DNA of 64,000 bases from Dipetalonema caudispina (GCA_013365325.1 JABVXV010000082.1:151708-215707), one strand, 5' to 3'; positions 11,801 through 25,601 are shown, counted from the first letter of the stretch. Made by a program: numbers and translations. Notes: generated by a model not told the origin, from the sequence alone.

Positions 11801-14800
11801 AATCTCAGAAAGGTTATATTTGAATCTAAATGAGAAACAGCAAATTGAGAATGAATTGAGATTGAATTGGAGAATGATGACACATTTATGACTCGGAACT
11901 TGTATTCTATTAAAATTCTGTGTTGCAGGTGTATCGCTTTTTTTAGGGTGGTAGTAAAGGAAGAGAGGGTGAGGAAAAACAACTGAATTTGGTTTCAATC
12001 TCAGTAATTCATTTTCCACCAATTTTTCAAAGTTGTTCCTTCGAATGCTAATATGTACTTGTAGTTCTAGTCGATTATTTATGTTAATGATGTTGAAATT
12101 AATTAGTTTTTCTTTTTTTTCAGTGAACTGTGAAATATGTAGTTGTAGTTCTAATCGATCACATGAAGCGTAAGATGATGAGAGAGATGTGTGAAAAAAA
12201 TCGTAGTTTTTTAGTCAAATGTTTCTATATGACTGTTGTTTGCTTTTTAAACAAGCTGAATCACATATGTTGCATGCATATATTAAATAATCTGAAATGG
12301 TTATCCCAGTTTCTCTAAAATTTATGTTGGAAAATGACAATTTCTAGTGGTACTCAAAAAGAACGAACAGGAAAAGAGGAGTAGGGAACAGTTGGAGTGA
12401 CCTAGATGGCATTGGCCGCGTTATTGAACAGTGGTGAAATGAGACAAATATATGATCTTTTTGCGCAACAATGAGTTGAGTCGTGAGTAAATGACCAAAT
12501 ATTGGAATCATTTTCCCAATTAAACAAATAAAAGATTGAATATAGGATTGAATTACATTCAACCTTTTGCCCTTGAAAAATATTGAAATTATTAAAGCAA
12601 ACTTTTTGTTGAGTGCTTTCATTTACGAAAGTAATAGTTTTGAGTAGTGTTATCAGTATTACTTAGTGTGTGATCATTTGAGGATCAGGCAGGAAGATAA
12701 CTTGGATCAAAAAGGAAGAACGGCCTGAATAACATCTGATTGGAAGAGACGCTGTGTTTGATTTGGAGAAATTCGCGCTTCATACAAAGAGAATGAGTGA
12801 AGTGAAGGGAACTGGTTGGAAGAGTGGAGAAGCGAAGACTGCAATTATATGTCATGTCATACAGAATGTGAAGAGATTGCATTTCAGGATGCGCCGATAT
12901 GATAAATGGCCTGTTGTCAAACTGATTTGCACACTCTGTCACCGATCGGAAAATATGCGCTTTTCATACATCCTTCCCTTCCTAACAATATTTTTTTATT
13001 TGATAACTCGACAGCCGTCTTCATTATCCGGACCGTCTTTTTTAAATATATTACCAACATTTCTCGATTTTTCATTTTTCTAATCCTTTTAACCTTTACA
13101 TTTTTGCACCGTAAATTGACTTTGAACAGAAAAATATGTGTGATTGGTAGGAGAAAGTGGTTATTTGTCTTGTAGATTGTCGAACACATCCTTATCATCT
13201 TTGATCTTTTGCCTCTCTATAAACTGTCTATACTTAATTATTAAAAAGTTGGTAATCTTTCTTATTTCTCTTTCATGAATAATATTTATATTAGATGTAA
13301 GGAATTATATTTATTCAAGCAATCCCCTATGTATGTTGACGAATGCAATGATAAATGAGAAGATGAAAGGGAAGATGAAGTAGTGAAATAAGTGGACGAA
13401 CGGGAAAGGCAATACGTCATGAAAGTTGGGAATAATAATTAGCAGTTCGTTATAGTAATTTATGATCATATTAATAGCTAACTTTATTATTTGTAATCGG
13501 ATATTAAGTCCTCATATTAATTTTTCTATACAACTAGCGAAACTTTCCAGAAGTATACACGATGTTAGAAATTAGTAGTACTAATTAGTAGTTGTGATTT
13601 ATGATATGTTTATTAAGTGTCAGTTTATTTGAAAAGATTCCATTTGCGAGAAAAAAATTTAAGGAGATGAGAGGGGAGAGCACTATCATGGGTACGTGTA
13701 GTTGCAGCAGTTGCATGCCATGTTGCTGAGTTGCTGATGCGATTATCATCAAGTTGGTATTTTGACAAAACTAAATGCTTTCCATTCCATTCGTTTGACC
13801 CGGAAGTATTTGTAGTATCCTCTTCGTGTAACAGAAAGATTGAGAACATTTTGTCGTAGTGGAATGAAACCTGTTTGATGGTGATATTAAATGAGCGAAA
13901 GTGATTGCTTATTGTTCATTAAGAGTACCTTATCTAGTTCCGTCCATGATTCAGAAATTGAACTACAGAGTTATCAAGAATCGAGGGAAGTTATTAATTG
14001 ATGAATTCTATTGCAGTGAATCGGGTGATATCTAGGAAAAGCTCTTTTCACATTTCGATGGGAAGAAATGGGTAAAGTAATCATATTCCCTGCTTCGAGG
14101 AGACACACGTCATTGTTATTTGAGAAGTTAAAATCAACTACTGTCGTATTTTTCGAAAAATCATGATGCCTGCAAATGTATGTATAAAGACTTAGTACAC
14201 CCGATGTAAGAAATTGGTAGTGGGTAATTAAATTTTCGATGCTTTTTTCCGGAATGAACACAATGAAGAGCAAGTGAATGGGAAACCGGTTGATTATCTG
14301 ATTGTGTAGTTCAATATGTATATTTTAGTGAATTTTAAGATTGGAATCCGTTTGATAACTTTCCGTCCTTCTTCATCTCCCAGCTTTTCAGTATTCTGAC
14401 GCCGATGTCAACTAAAAAGCTCGTTTACCATCGGAGTAATGTGTGTTTTAGGGCGATAAAATTGCCCCTTCAAATGCCTTCAAGCTATACAACAGCTCCA
14501 TAACCTCTCTTTGTTGCTCTATTCCGCCAATGACTGCCGCCACCACTTCCCTTTTCTCGGTTCCAAATCTAGTCTAGACTCATTTTCCCTTTCGAGTCTC
14601 CATTATCTTATTTCAATTCACTCATTTTATTTGCCTCCCATGAATAAATTTGATTTCCCTGCTGGCTTCTGGTTGCTTGTTTTACTGCCAAATGTCATAC
14701 AAGCTTATGATACTTAAGTAGAAGATATTTAAACTTCAAGTGAAACATTATAATTTGATAATAGTCAGCACTTGATTTAGTAGTTCGTAGATAAGGCAAG

Positions 14801-17800
14801 GATTCAGTGAGTCTTCAAACATTATGTCCTTGACTTCCTAATTTTTCGTCATGATTCCATTAAACATCCTTTCCGTTACTGCGATACAATCCTATCGATT
14901 CATTGCACAATGTGTTTCCATTAATAGCATGCTTAAAGGTCTATTTCATTAAGGTTTCTAATGTAGAGTACTTTTTATAAAGAGACTGTTGATGATGGTG
15001 TGATGAAGATTCCGATAGAACTATTGATTTTTATGTATGAGTAAATAATGATTGCAATCTTGTGACATATCCGAAACGAAGTTAGAGGCAGATTTTTGCT
15101 TAGAATAGACGTAAAACGTATATTGCCTTTACGTGAGGCTCTTTTCTATTGTAAGATAATGTAGTTTCTTCCATTTTATCCTTTAAAATTTCCAAATTCG
15201 TTCTCAATCAATTTGACGTTTAACAAGTGCTACTCTACTAGTTGTTAACGGTAACTGGACGGTGAGTGAGTGCATCTAACTTCGTTGCGTTGTCAATCCT
15301 CCAACTCTTCACTTTCCTCCTCCCATCTTTACTTCATTTTCCCTCCCCGTTCACATCAGTTTTATTTCACCACTGAAAACTTGAATCTTTTCGTATTTTC
15401 CTCACGATTCGTATCCTTTTGTTGATTATATTTCTCTCCAATCCTGTTTGCATGTTTATCGCTTCCAAATAACTGCAGCAACTTTTTTTTGAGAAGTCTC
15501 CCTTGCTTACTACGACTAAATCATTCATGCTGGACTATAAAGCATACATGAATCAAAATATGAGCAGCAAATTTTTCTGATTCGGAATTTTTCAATTTCC
15601 GAGACATATTTTTTAATGAGGACCATTTTTTGTCTAGAAATCAAGCGAAATAGGCCGACAAATTCCATGTATATATTCTTTTTAAGAGTAGTGATACTAC
15701 ACTGATTGATAGCAAATGACAGTTAAGTAAGACTCGATCGAGGGCATTACTGTTATCAAGAGTGACTTACGAATAACATTTGCCTTCTTCATCAAGATCC
15801 CTGCGACCATCTGCTATTATGAAAATGACCTCTTCCTCTTTCATCTTTCATCTCTGCAATAGGAATATCTTTATTAGATCCTTCTCTCTTCTTGGTTCAT
15901 TGAGCACAGATATTTATGTCCTGTTCTAATCTGTGGATTTTATCCTTTCTTCCCCATTTCTATCCTTATTTCATTCATCGTTTTTTCTTCCTATTTTCTT
16001 GGATTTTTCATTTTTCTTGTAATACCTATTCTTTATTGGACCAGCATTCTTTTTAATCATAAATGCAAATAATGTTATAAAAACAAGAAAGATAAACAGA
16101 ACATGGGGTACTCACGCTTAAGAGCAAGTTATCAGTTTATTTGCATGCTTGGAAAGTAGTTTTACGATATGCTTAAAATCCAGTGATGTGTGAGATGAAC
16201 GAAAGACTTTTGAAAACTGGTGATGTGGTATTATTTGAACATGATTTCATAGCAGATGTGTGTATAAACACAATGTATTTATTATGAAGAATTCGATTAA
16301 ATGGTAGAGATAATAGTAGTTTGGATGATACCAAAAATTCAGATCTTTCTTCCTGATTTAAGAGTAATCCTTTAGCTTTTGAAAAGAAAAGTTAAGCAAT
16401 AGATCATTCAATTTTAAGCCATTAGCGAGAATACTTATCGATCACTTGTTAAATTCTCAACAGTCGGTAATTATATTTCTTTTATCCTTTTATGGCCTCA
16501 CAATGTTTGCTTGGCAGACTGAATATTCACTGAGTTCTTCAGGATTTAATCAATTTCATGCTCGATAGTAAGGCACTTAATGAAAGTATTTAGACCTTCA
16601 TTTATAGCCGTGTAACACATACGAAATATCTGCGCATGATTGGATTCGGTAGCCTATTTATTATTACTAAGAGGAATGGAAGGTAGGATGCGCTGTTTGA
16701 GCGCTTCTGGCAAATGCCTTATTAATTTATTGTGCCTCTCTTTCTCTCCCTACACATCTCCAGCAACCTTCCTCTTCCCGTCAATTTATTTAACCTGCTT
16801 TCACCTGCATTATTCTACCTTCTCACTTCAGTTCGTAGTAAAGCTTTCGCTAAGGAATTTGATTATAGTTATCTTATATTTAAACGCCGTATGACAGTTT
16901 TTTTTTGTTATCAACTTTACAAAAGAAGGACATAGCCCACTTTTGTACTTTTCTTTATGAACTAAATTAAAATTGTGTAATGACATTTGCGTTTACATTT
17001 ATATGGTTGAAGTGATTATATATTCATTATTATTTAGCAATACATAGTAGACACATCGTAAATCTTATAGTTTTATCATTATTTAAAGTAAAAGAAATGA
17101 TAATTGTACGATATTGTCTGAGTTGCTGAACAACTATGTTCGGAATGTAGAATTTTTCAGTTTAGTTCAGTGAAACAGTTCACATGCCAGTGCTCCTTAA
17201 ATCTCAAATTACTGATTGTTATTTGTTCAAAGGAATTTTCTTCACTAACCAGATATTATTAGTAAGATCAGTCAGATACAAATCCATCACGCAGGATTTG
17301 CTAGTCTGAAGTACTTTTCTTACTGATTAAAATTCTGAGCTAAGTCTGTGGGAAGTTATCGGTGTAGAAGTAATGCTTTGATAAGTTTGATGAAATCAAT
17401 AATTGTTGTAAAAAGTGATTTCAACTTTTTGACTTAACATTTCATCTGTTTCAGTGTATCCGGCTCCAAATTCAGCACCAGCCAATCAGCAATCAAATTT
17501 GCAACCTCAGCAGTATTCACCCGTTGGTACGTAACTGCTCTTTCTTTTATCATCAAATTTTAAATATAAATTCTGAGTCTGCGAAAAGTACTCATTAATG
17601 GTACTTTATGTTTTAAGATTAAGGAAACGAGCCTGTCAATAGGAACTGAGTGACTTAGCATTATGCTACCTTTACCCCCATGAAAAATAAATAAGCTCAT
17701 CCCTACTATGTAAATCAAGATGACGACTCTCAGCTGGCAGTCTGTAAATTAAAGAAAAAAACTTTTCTTCCAAACTTCAGCTTATTGTTTGCAAGAGTAG

Positions 17801-20800
17801 ATGCAATTACAAACTTCGGATACATTTATTTCTCAAACCTTCTATCGGAATTTATAACTATTGCTTTTGTTACCTTCCGTGCTTCACTTATGAATAGTTC
17901 TGCAGCATTTGTTGCAGTGATGAATTTCATGGCCAACAGAGAAATTGTTGGAAAAGGGAGCATACATTAATAAAAGTGCTTTCAGATACAACATTTTTTT
18001 TTTCTTTTTTTGCAGTCGATAATGAGACTTGAAATTACTTGGCCTGCTCTCTGCAGACAGGAGCAAAAGAATCCTCTTCATTATTGTTGTTGAATATGTT
18101 ATATTTGTAAAAAGGAAAATAAAATGCAAGTTGATGCATCTTTGAGTGAAAGCTTTGGCAAAGTGTTATGAGGATACTCTGTTACTCTTTTCTCATCCTT
18201 AGAAAAGAATCAGAACTGCGGGATCGGGCAAGTAGTATACTTAATGCAAAAATAAAAAGGTCAAGTTTAACAGTTCAGAATTGTCCTTGGAAATTTTTAA
18301 TGAAAATCAGATTTATTTTCATCAATATGAGAGAATTTTGAGTTTTATTCGTAAATGAAACCGTGAAAACAATTTTTCATTTCTAATCAAGAAAAATTTA
18401 TTTGGATATGTTTAAGAAGTAATCATATGATCAGCTGAAGACTTATGTTATGTCGTACATCAGGAGGCTTATTTTACAGCAAGATATTCATCACCAGGAG
18501 CAGTACAAAGCCAAGCACCTGCTGCTTCGATAAATTCATGTTATCAGACACCATCTGGTCACGATATGCGCTCACCCCAGCTAATGTCTCCAACTCAAGC
18601 TTCAGTTCCAGGTGCTGTTTCGCAAGCTGCTGGTGGTGGTTTAACACCTCCTGTAGTTAACAACACCGCACTGCAACGGAGTATTTCAAATAGTAAGTTA
18701 ATTTTCCATGGATTTTGTCATTCATTTCCCTTTGCACTTTCTATGGATCATATCAATTTTTAAAAAATGAATGTTGGGTGGATTTTTTTTCTGATTCAGA
18801 TTTCTTGAAGCCTACTTGTTCTCAATTCTTTTGGGGCATCTGAGCTCCGAAATCTTTAAAGAATTAAGAATTTATTTTCCCTGAAATTTCGAATTTTTTT
18901 TGCATATATTTTTTTTTGCATATACACCTTTTTTTAGTGAACGTTAATCTATGCTTATTTTAGTGGATATGCAACCAAGCAGTAGTCCTGCGGTCAGTTC
19001 TCCTCATATCCGTATGGTGCAGCAAACGACACCTTTCTATGGACACGACCCAAATGTTGCTGGAAGTGGTACTGCTTTTGCTGTGGTCTAATCAATTTTA
19101 GGTTGCAGAGTGGAATTTCTGGAAATTCTTTTATCGGAATTAGACATAAGAATACAATTACTTATTTCATTGGTAAAAAATTACAGTGCAGTCGGATATG
19201 TGCCTTGTCGGTTGTTTCTTCGTGGTCATTGAGCATGAAAAAGTGCTGGTGGATCGTTTAGATGTGCAAGAAATAGGTGCTGTTGTTCGGTTACATGGTG
19301 GTGAAATCGAGTTCGGTGTACGAGCTTACAATAATGTGAACAGCGATCGGGTAACCCATGTCATCTGCGAATCAATGCGACATCCGTTAGTTCAACAGGT
19401 GATGGGAATTAGTGTCAGTTCACTTCGACCAACTAGTCCTTGTAATTTCTACCCTTCCAGTTTTTAAGTAGACTCTTTTTTTTCAATTTTGACAAGTTTT
19501 TCAGAATTTTGTTTTCGTGATCTGCTCTAAGCTATCCTAATCGTCATGAAGCAGTTTTACGTTTCGCACATCAACTTAAGACATTATGTGTAGCTGTGAA
19601 ATTCATCTGACATGATATGAAATCATTTTAAATACATGTTCCTATCGTTAAGTTCACACTTCTCTCAAATACTAATGGAAGAATTTGTATGGTCTTCTTT
19701 GCCGACTTTTTGCCGTTTTCCATATCGGTAAGAATGGCTTACATTACATGACGTCAATTTGAATTTTTACAGGCATTGAAGAGGGGTAAGCGATGTGTAA
19801 CACTGCACTGGCTAAATGATGTTCTCACCAAGAAACATCTTGAAGCACCCTGGCGTGTTTTTCATCTGCCAACTTTTTGGACTGATAATCATAGACCAGC
19901 TGCTGGCAAAGTATGAATTAAAATGAATTTATAGAATTTTATAAAGAAATTTTGAAGTTGAAGAGACACTGTCAATGTTGGCAAAAAATAAGAAGTGGGT
20001 TCGAAAAATCAAAAATTTAAAGAAGTCGCAGAGAACGATGAAGTATTTTGAATACTGAGATGCTCTGAAAATCTCACTAAAGTTGTGATTAATTCTTCAT
20101 CCTGGTTTAAATTTTCCCGTAAATTTAACATCCTTCGTACAGTAACACTATTTTCTAGATAATAGCAATAAATGGCTTCAATGAAAATGAACGATGCGGT
20201 GTACGAATGATGATTACTGCCATAGGAGCCCGCTATACTCCCCATCTTACTAGCCATAATCACTATTTGGTCACAAAAACGTATGAAAAGTTCTATTTGC
20301 TGTTTCACAATTCTAATTACAGTTGCGATATTTTGTATCTTTTCATTTGATAAGGAATTTAAGAGCTAAAATATGGCTAATATGTTATCTAATACAAATA
20401 ATTAGTCAACAATATTAAAAAGTAAGTAAATCAGTTATTATTTTAGATCCGAAGGCGAGAAAATAGATCGATGTCACGAAATGGGCATCTCAGTTGTAAC
20501 ATATCAGTGGCTGGTTGAAATTTATTTGGGTATCAAGAACGCAGTGAATGAAAATGAAAATTGCAGCCCCATCCCGGGAATGGTCTCGGATACGAACGCG
20601 ACACCTTATAATATGGAACATTACTCGGAAGCGTGCAAGCAGTTCCTACGTTTGTGTTTTTCCTAAATTCATTTTTCTTTAAAATCTTAAAATTAGTTAA
20701 TCTCTTGTTGTTTTAAGCTTCTGCTTCTAATTTTGACTCTTGTATGAATTTCATGAATGCAAATGAAGTTTCCAATAAGTTTTGTCAGTTTCGTTCCAGA

Positions 20801-22871
20801 ACTTGGATTTCTGATCATTTCATTTTATTATTAATAAGACAAATTCTTCGTGTAAAAGTTTGCGAAGAAATTTGAATAAATCTGGAAGCTAAATACAAAT
20901 TAAATAGTCATAGATTCAGTTTTAAAGAATTGTTAATGTAAAAAATCAATGTCCCCTTAAAAAAAAAAAAAGAAAAAAAAAAAAACAGATTAAAAACATT
21001 AATGATGGGTTTCTCAGAACGTCTTCTCAGGGTAATATGATTGATGCTTAATAATACTTCAACTCTAAAAATTATTATTCGACGACGCTGACTGTAATAT
21101 ACAGTTCATTTGCCATTTGGTCGATATTCTATTGATGTTCATTGTATAATAATTCATTATTTCAGTTCCATGGAAAATACCAATTTTATTTGCAAATGAG
21201 CAGTGGCAGCGAGCGCTAGAAGTTAAAAGAAACGTAGAAAATGATAAAAATATTTTTCCAAATAAACGGTTTCGGTAAGCTTTTGGGAAGATTTTAAATT
21301 TTCAGCGATACTTTGAAATTTAAGGTATTGGAAAATCTCCTTAGTTAATTAGCTCATTATAGTATATAGTATGATTATATGATTATAGTATGACAACGCC
21401 TCCGCCTACCGATGAAGAAATTGAAATAAGAAGGTCTGAAATGGGTACCCTTAAAGAATTTCCAGTGGTGTGCTTCAGCGGTTTCACTCCCGAAGAAAAG
21501 GATGCGTTAGGAAGAGTACGTTCCGATTTTATACAGTTAAATTGAACTTTTTCTGAATGTTTAATTTTTGTCCTGAAATCAAGTTCCTGGTCTGAATTCA
21601 TTATTCAGCACTATTCTGGTAATATCCATTAATAATAATAGAAATTGTAAATTTTGGGAAAGTAAATAATGGGCGTTTTAGGGAAATAAATAACGAACAT
21701 TTCGCAATCTTTATAAATCCGCCAATAACAAAGTTTCACTTCAGAAAGTACGTTTTCTTGGTGGTGTGACTACTGAAAAAGTGCAGGAATGCACACATCT
21801 GGTGGTGCTTAATTTATGGCGTACACTTAAGCTTCTGGAGGCAATAGCATTGGGCAAGAATGTTGTTGGGCCAAACTGGATTACTGATGGTTACCGGTGC
21901 CGCATTATTCCAGGTAACTTTTTAAAATTTCCGAGAAGCCAGTAAAATTATGCTTAATTTGTTCAAGAAATAACACAGGTTGAAATAAATATTGATGCAT
22001 TAAAATTTATTTCACAATTTAAAATACAGATTCACTGGATTATTTCGCTCGCGATGATGAAAATGAGAAAGTATTTGGTTACAACCTGAAATATAGTGTT
22101 TTAAAAGCACGGTATCGAAAGCTTTTTCAGGTATGCGATGCAATTGAAGTGTTTCCACTACTCAAATTTAAATTGTTATTTCAATCTTCAGTTTTAAAAA
22201 TTTTATGGTTAATATCTGTTTTCCTTAAAAATGCACATTCGCATTAAATCGCATTCTCTATTTTAGGATGTAACATTTTACTTAACTCCGAGTGTTGAAC
22301 CATCTTATGAGGAATTATCAGCTTTAATTGAACTTGCCGGAGGCACTGTGTTAAGAGAAAGACCCCAACCTCAATACGTTATACATTGCATTGAGGTAAT
22401 ACTATTCATTTATTTTTAGTACTTGAATCACAATATTGAACGAATCTGTATCACTTAGTTACCGTAATTATAGAATTTAATTTTCTGAGTTTTTGTCTAT
22501 AATTCACAAATTTTATAGACCGAATCATTATTGTTGCTAATTGGCAACGACAGCGATGTGCATCTCTTACAATATTTAACGGATTGTGGAATGCGTGCGT
22601 TTCATTTATTTTTTTATGATTTTTAAATTGCTTGGTTGAGATTTAATTTTTTTTTAGTCTCGCCAAAACTTCGAAACTTTTTTCTCAAAAACTTTTTTTT
22701 TCAGCTGTACACAATGTGGAAATAATTTTGACGGGTATTTTGCGCCAGAAACTGGAAAATTCGCCTCTTTACCGTGTGGCACCAATTCGACCACCTCTAC
22801 AACCAGTTTCAACACAACCTGTGTCAACCAAGAATACACAACAAAATGTCTCTCAGCGGGTCACTGCATAA
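2883..22871 (+). CDS. PAXIP1: PAX-interacting protein 1 (PTIP) orthologue, C-terminal part with four BRCT domains
   Basis: Sixteen phase-consistent exons: 2883-3139, 3779-3854, 17455-17526, 18480-18692, 18964-19068, 19187-19398, 19773-19910, 20159-20280, 20447-20649, 21166-21274, 21389-21515, 21745-21913, 22030-22130, 22267-22395, 22519-22594 and 22705-22871 (TAA). They encode about 757 residues. Residues 1-240 are Gln/Pro/Ser-rich. Four BRCT domains follow, roughly at 244-350, 357-440, 515-600 and 634-750, with the order and linkers of human PTIP BRCT3-6. Recognisable blocks are RCVTLHWLNDVL in the first, CFSGF and GPNWITDGY in the third, and VHNVEIILTG near the end. In other animals PTIP is a nuclear subunit of MLL3/4-type H3K4 methyltransferase complexes, and its last BRCT pair binds phospho-SQ sites on damage-response proteins; I infer the same here. 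The first visible exon begins inside a codon, so the true start is upstream, or else an ATG at 2897 is used. The family call is strong; the 5' end is unresolved. Confidence 0.88.
9296..9888 (+). CDS. Exon-like block in the PTIP intron, unknown product
   Basis: This block has clearly lower AT content than its surroundings and long open stretches in all three forward frames: one from 9296 to a TAG at 9467 (first ATG 9317), one from about 9444 to 9905, and one from 9472 to 9657. A T-rich acceptor (TTTTCCCAG) ends at 9295 and a near-ideal donor (CAAA|GTAAGT) follows 9888. A possible 50-base intron from about 9492 ends in CTAATAG and would join two of the frames in phase. I could not derive one consistent exon chain across the block. 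The predicted peptide is rich in Ser, Glu and Cys and matches nothing I recognise. It could be the start of a nested gene, an alternatively spliced exon set, or a decayed gene. Boundaries are tentative. Confidence 0.35.
11120..11279 (+). CDS. Possible exon in the PTIP intron
   Basis: A frame open from 11120 ends at a good donor (GAGG|GTATGT at 11280). The segment is less AT-rich than its surroundings. An ATG at 11141 is in frame, and the encoded tail, ending in SSTSAMQYLREG, is balanced in composition. Its layout (basic stretch, Trp, then F...SS..A..YL) weakly recalls the cytoplasmic segment just before the first membrane helix of DEG/ENaC channels. The key His-Gly pair of that family is absent and I found no following membrane-helix exon, so I do not assign it. 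It lies on the same strand as the 9296-9888 block and could belong to the same nested gene. Confidence 0.22.
20959..20985. repeat. A-rich homopolymer tract in PTIP intron
   Basis: A run of thirteen A, one G, then thirteen A lies within the intron between the PTIP exons ending at 20649 and starting at 21166. It is a simple low-complexity tract, with no sign of a mobile element beside it. Confidence 0.85.
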
Positions 22872-23357
22872 AATTTATTGTTCATAATCTCCACTTTCTC
22901 GATTCTTTGCTATTTTTAGATATCCATACTGAAATGTCTTAAATCGTGTGTTTTTTCTCTTCTATTTTTTTTACTGTTTTGATTTCTAAAATTGATTTGT
23001 TATTACTGATATCGATTTGTCTTGCTGTAAGTTCTGTTTTGGACTGTGTTATAATATTCCAGCATTTAGTATAGGTTATTTCCTTCTTAAAGTTTTGATA
23101 CTAATTTTAAGAAGGCCACTTTGTCGGCAAATTTAATCCACATTTCTTGGTAGACATTTTTATTTTTGCGTTATTTCTCATTAATTTTATTCCAGAAATC
23201 GAGAAATTTTACTGCAAGCAATATTAGTTGTATAAACTAGGAATATTGATTCAGGATCGTTCATTTGTTGCACATCCGAAAAACGTTTGTACGGTTATTT
23301 TCTTTGGTACTGCAGTACTATCCGTTTAAGGGTTGTGTGGAAATTCAACTGAGTTCA

Positions 23358-23363
23358 AATAAA
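23358..23363 (+). terminator. Candidate polyadenylation signal for PTIP
   Basis: AATAAA about 490 bases after the PTIP stop codon. It is the first exact copy I noticed on this strand, but the motif is frequent by chance in AT-rich DNA, so the assignment is weak. Confidence 0.3.
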
Positions 23364-25530
23364 ATGAGTTTCAGACAGGAAATGGCGAATTGTGGTGTAT
23401 TAACAAGGAAATACTGATATAATATGAGGAAAAGAAAAATTTTTTGGGAAAAGCGTGGGAATTCAAGGTTAGCTCTGCGCATTTTCCCGTGATAAAAAGG
23501 ATATTGATAAAACGGGATGATATAATAAATTTTGTGATACTTTTTTTCGAAGTTTAAATATGTTGTACTTATAGAGTGCTGTTGCGGAATAAAAGTAGAC
23601 GATACTACGGTATATTGTTTCATTGTTCAGTGTTCATTTGCACTCGATTTGATTAGTTTTTTTATCTTTCATGAATTTTTTCCAACATAAAGATAATAGG
23701 ATGGCAAAAAATTTAGCAGTGAAGTGCTTTGAATTAAAAACAAATTGTTTTGCTCTTCATGTTATTTAAGTTTTCCATAACTATATTTTTTACAGTTGTA
23801 GCAGTCACAGTATCTGATCTGTTGCTGCTCATAATAATGATATCGAAGTAATACTGGTTGAATTTGGCCTCTGTCAATATGGAAGAAGAAGATAGTATCT
23901 TTATCGTGTTGATTGTTAGTCAATGAGAGTAGTAGAAACGAGTATCATCTAATTTAACTGATTATATCAAGGGAAGAGAAAAGATTGTTTCAGTGAAAAG
24001 ATTTAAAAATATTCGGTGATGCAAATAACTGATGATGCAGAAAACTCGTCTGTTGACAAGGTAGTCGTCATTTCATTTTGTCACTGTCATGCAAACCAAA
24101 GGTTGATGATTCTCATAGTCAAGAACTAGCAAGCTTGGAATGAGTTAATTGAAATGGATGGTCGACACTGAGGTTCAGGAATGATGAGAGATATTGCTGA
24201 TTCAGGCGTTTCCATGATCTCATTCAGGAATCTTTTTTTTTAAGAAGCGATCAACTCTTTTAAGAGTTGGCGGCATTGCAAATCCAAAAAGCAAACTTTG
24301 AGTCATTGCTTCATAACTCTAAAGAATTTCACTTTATTTTGAAGGAGAGGTCATTTCTCTGCTTGTTTGTTCTAACTCAGTTATTGCATGTGATGGACTG
24401 GTTGAATCGGTTGTCATAATTATAAAATAAATTACTTAGAGAAATACATGCGTAGCACAATATTGACTTGTTAGACAATACAATACTGTTGCATCAAAAG
24501 AAGAAAATTCCTGTGATCAATTCCATTTTAGAGAGGAAGACATTTATATGGACTTATCCTGAGGATACATAGCACAAGTACAACTCATCTGTATGCTGCA
24601 GATAACATGGAACGGAAGATTTCGTTTTTGATAAGCAAACATAATTATCTCCTACTCTTAGCGAGTGGTTGATAAAATGATAAGATCCCTTAGACTGAAA
24701 TATTCTAGTCTAGAAGAATAACAAAAAATTAAATAATGGATGGATTTTCTCGAAGTGTTAACTCATGATCATCTTTACGGAATGCGTGATATATAATACA
24801 TCTTTGGATACAAGATAATATCTGTAATTTGATTAATTAGTGGAACTTATGGTGATACTTGAGAAGGGCATATGACCTAAAAAGTGCTATTCGTCGGAGT
24901 GATTATACTTCGATACTTTTTTTGATAATTAATTAAATGTTCATTACTAATTTGTGAGAAAATCTCATTGTCAGGATTGTATAAGTACGATTACATGCAT
25001 GAAGTAGTGGAATGATGCACTCTTTTATGTATGTATTATTTTCTTCATAAAATGATAAAAGTTTATTCGTTTACATTTACTGTTATGGTACTGTAAACAA
25101 TGACAAGAATGGTGACAAATGTATGACATTTCGCTTTTGAAATATACTACGAAAAATGAAAACTGAATGAAATTTTCTTTTTTTTTTCTTTTGAATTCCT
25201 TTAAGGAGTTCAAATTAATAGTAGACAAAAGATTAGATTAGAATATGCAATAAATAATATGAAATTCAATGAGCGATTTTTCATTTTTTCAAAATTAGCA
25301 GTGTAGTCATCGTGTGCTACTTGGTTCGATTCGATAATGGATGGATAGATTAGATTCTTAGCTGTTATGGCTTAGCAGAATGGCTCCATTAGCTTAATTT
25401 GAGTGTTTGACGTCACAAGGGTCTTTTCTTTCTGAACATTTTTTATTGATTTCGAGCATCGTATTGGTGAACTAAGTTATGAGAAAATATTGGCCAACAT
25501 GTTGTTTATTTGGGGTGATTTTCCTTTTCT

Positions 25531-25544
25531 ATCTTATTTTTCAG
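25531..25544 (+). promoter_or_regulatory. Probable trans-splice acceptor of the G-beta-5 gene
   Basis: A textbook nematode acceptor, ending TTATTTTTCAG at 25544, lies 57 bases before the ATG at 25602 and has no coding exon upstream. That arrangement fits addition of a spliced leader to the pre-mRNA, or the end of a 5' UTR intron. Confidence 0.5.
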
Positions 25545-25601
25545 GAAGGAAAACTATCGAACATGTGATTATAATTTGGCCTTCAATTCTGTTCCATCGA
25601 A

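Larger units (their letters stand above)
3855..17454 (+). other. 13.6 kb intron of the PTIP gene
   Basis: The exon ending at 3854 (phase 1) joins exactly in frame to the exon starting at 17455, so this whole stretch behaves as one intron. Other introns of the gene are about 110-950 bases, so this one is more than ten times longer. Most of it is AT-rich with no coding signal. Three parts are less AT-rich and partly open: 9296-9905, 11120-11279 and about 12754-12960. None continues the PTIP frame, so the intron may host a nested gene. Confidence 0.6.
22872..25544. other. Intergenic region between PTIP and G-beta-5
   Basis: No coding exons found. It should contain the PTIP 3' UTR and the promoter of the G-beta-5 gene. 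The first clear AATAAA on the plus strand after the PTIP stop is at 23358-23363. No TATA box or other promoter element could be singled out in such AT-rich sequence. Confidence 0.5.

Noticed and set aside
12754..13083. 109-codon forward frame in the PTIP intron with a fairly protein-like first half
   Set aside because: No good acceptor or donor frames it, the second half is low-complexity, and the opposite strand is equally open. I could not link it to the exon-like blocks at 9.3 and 11.1 kb.
13625..13849. 74-codon minus-strand frame
   Set aside because: Composition is mixed but there are no splice borders or recognisable motifs. It lies inside the PTIP intron, where chance frames of this size are common.
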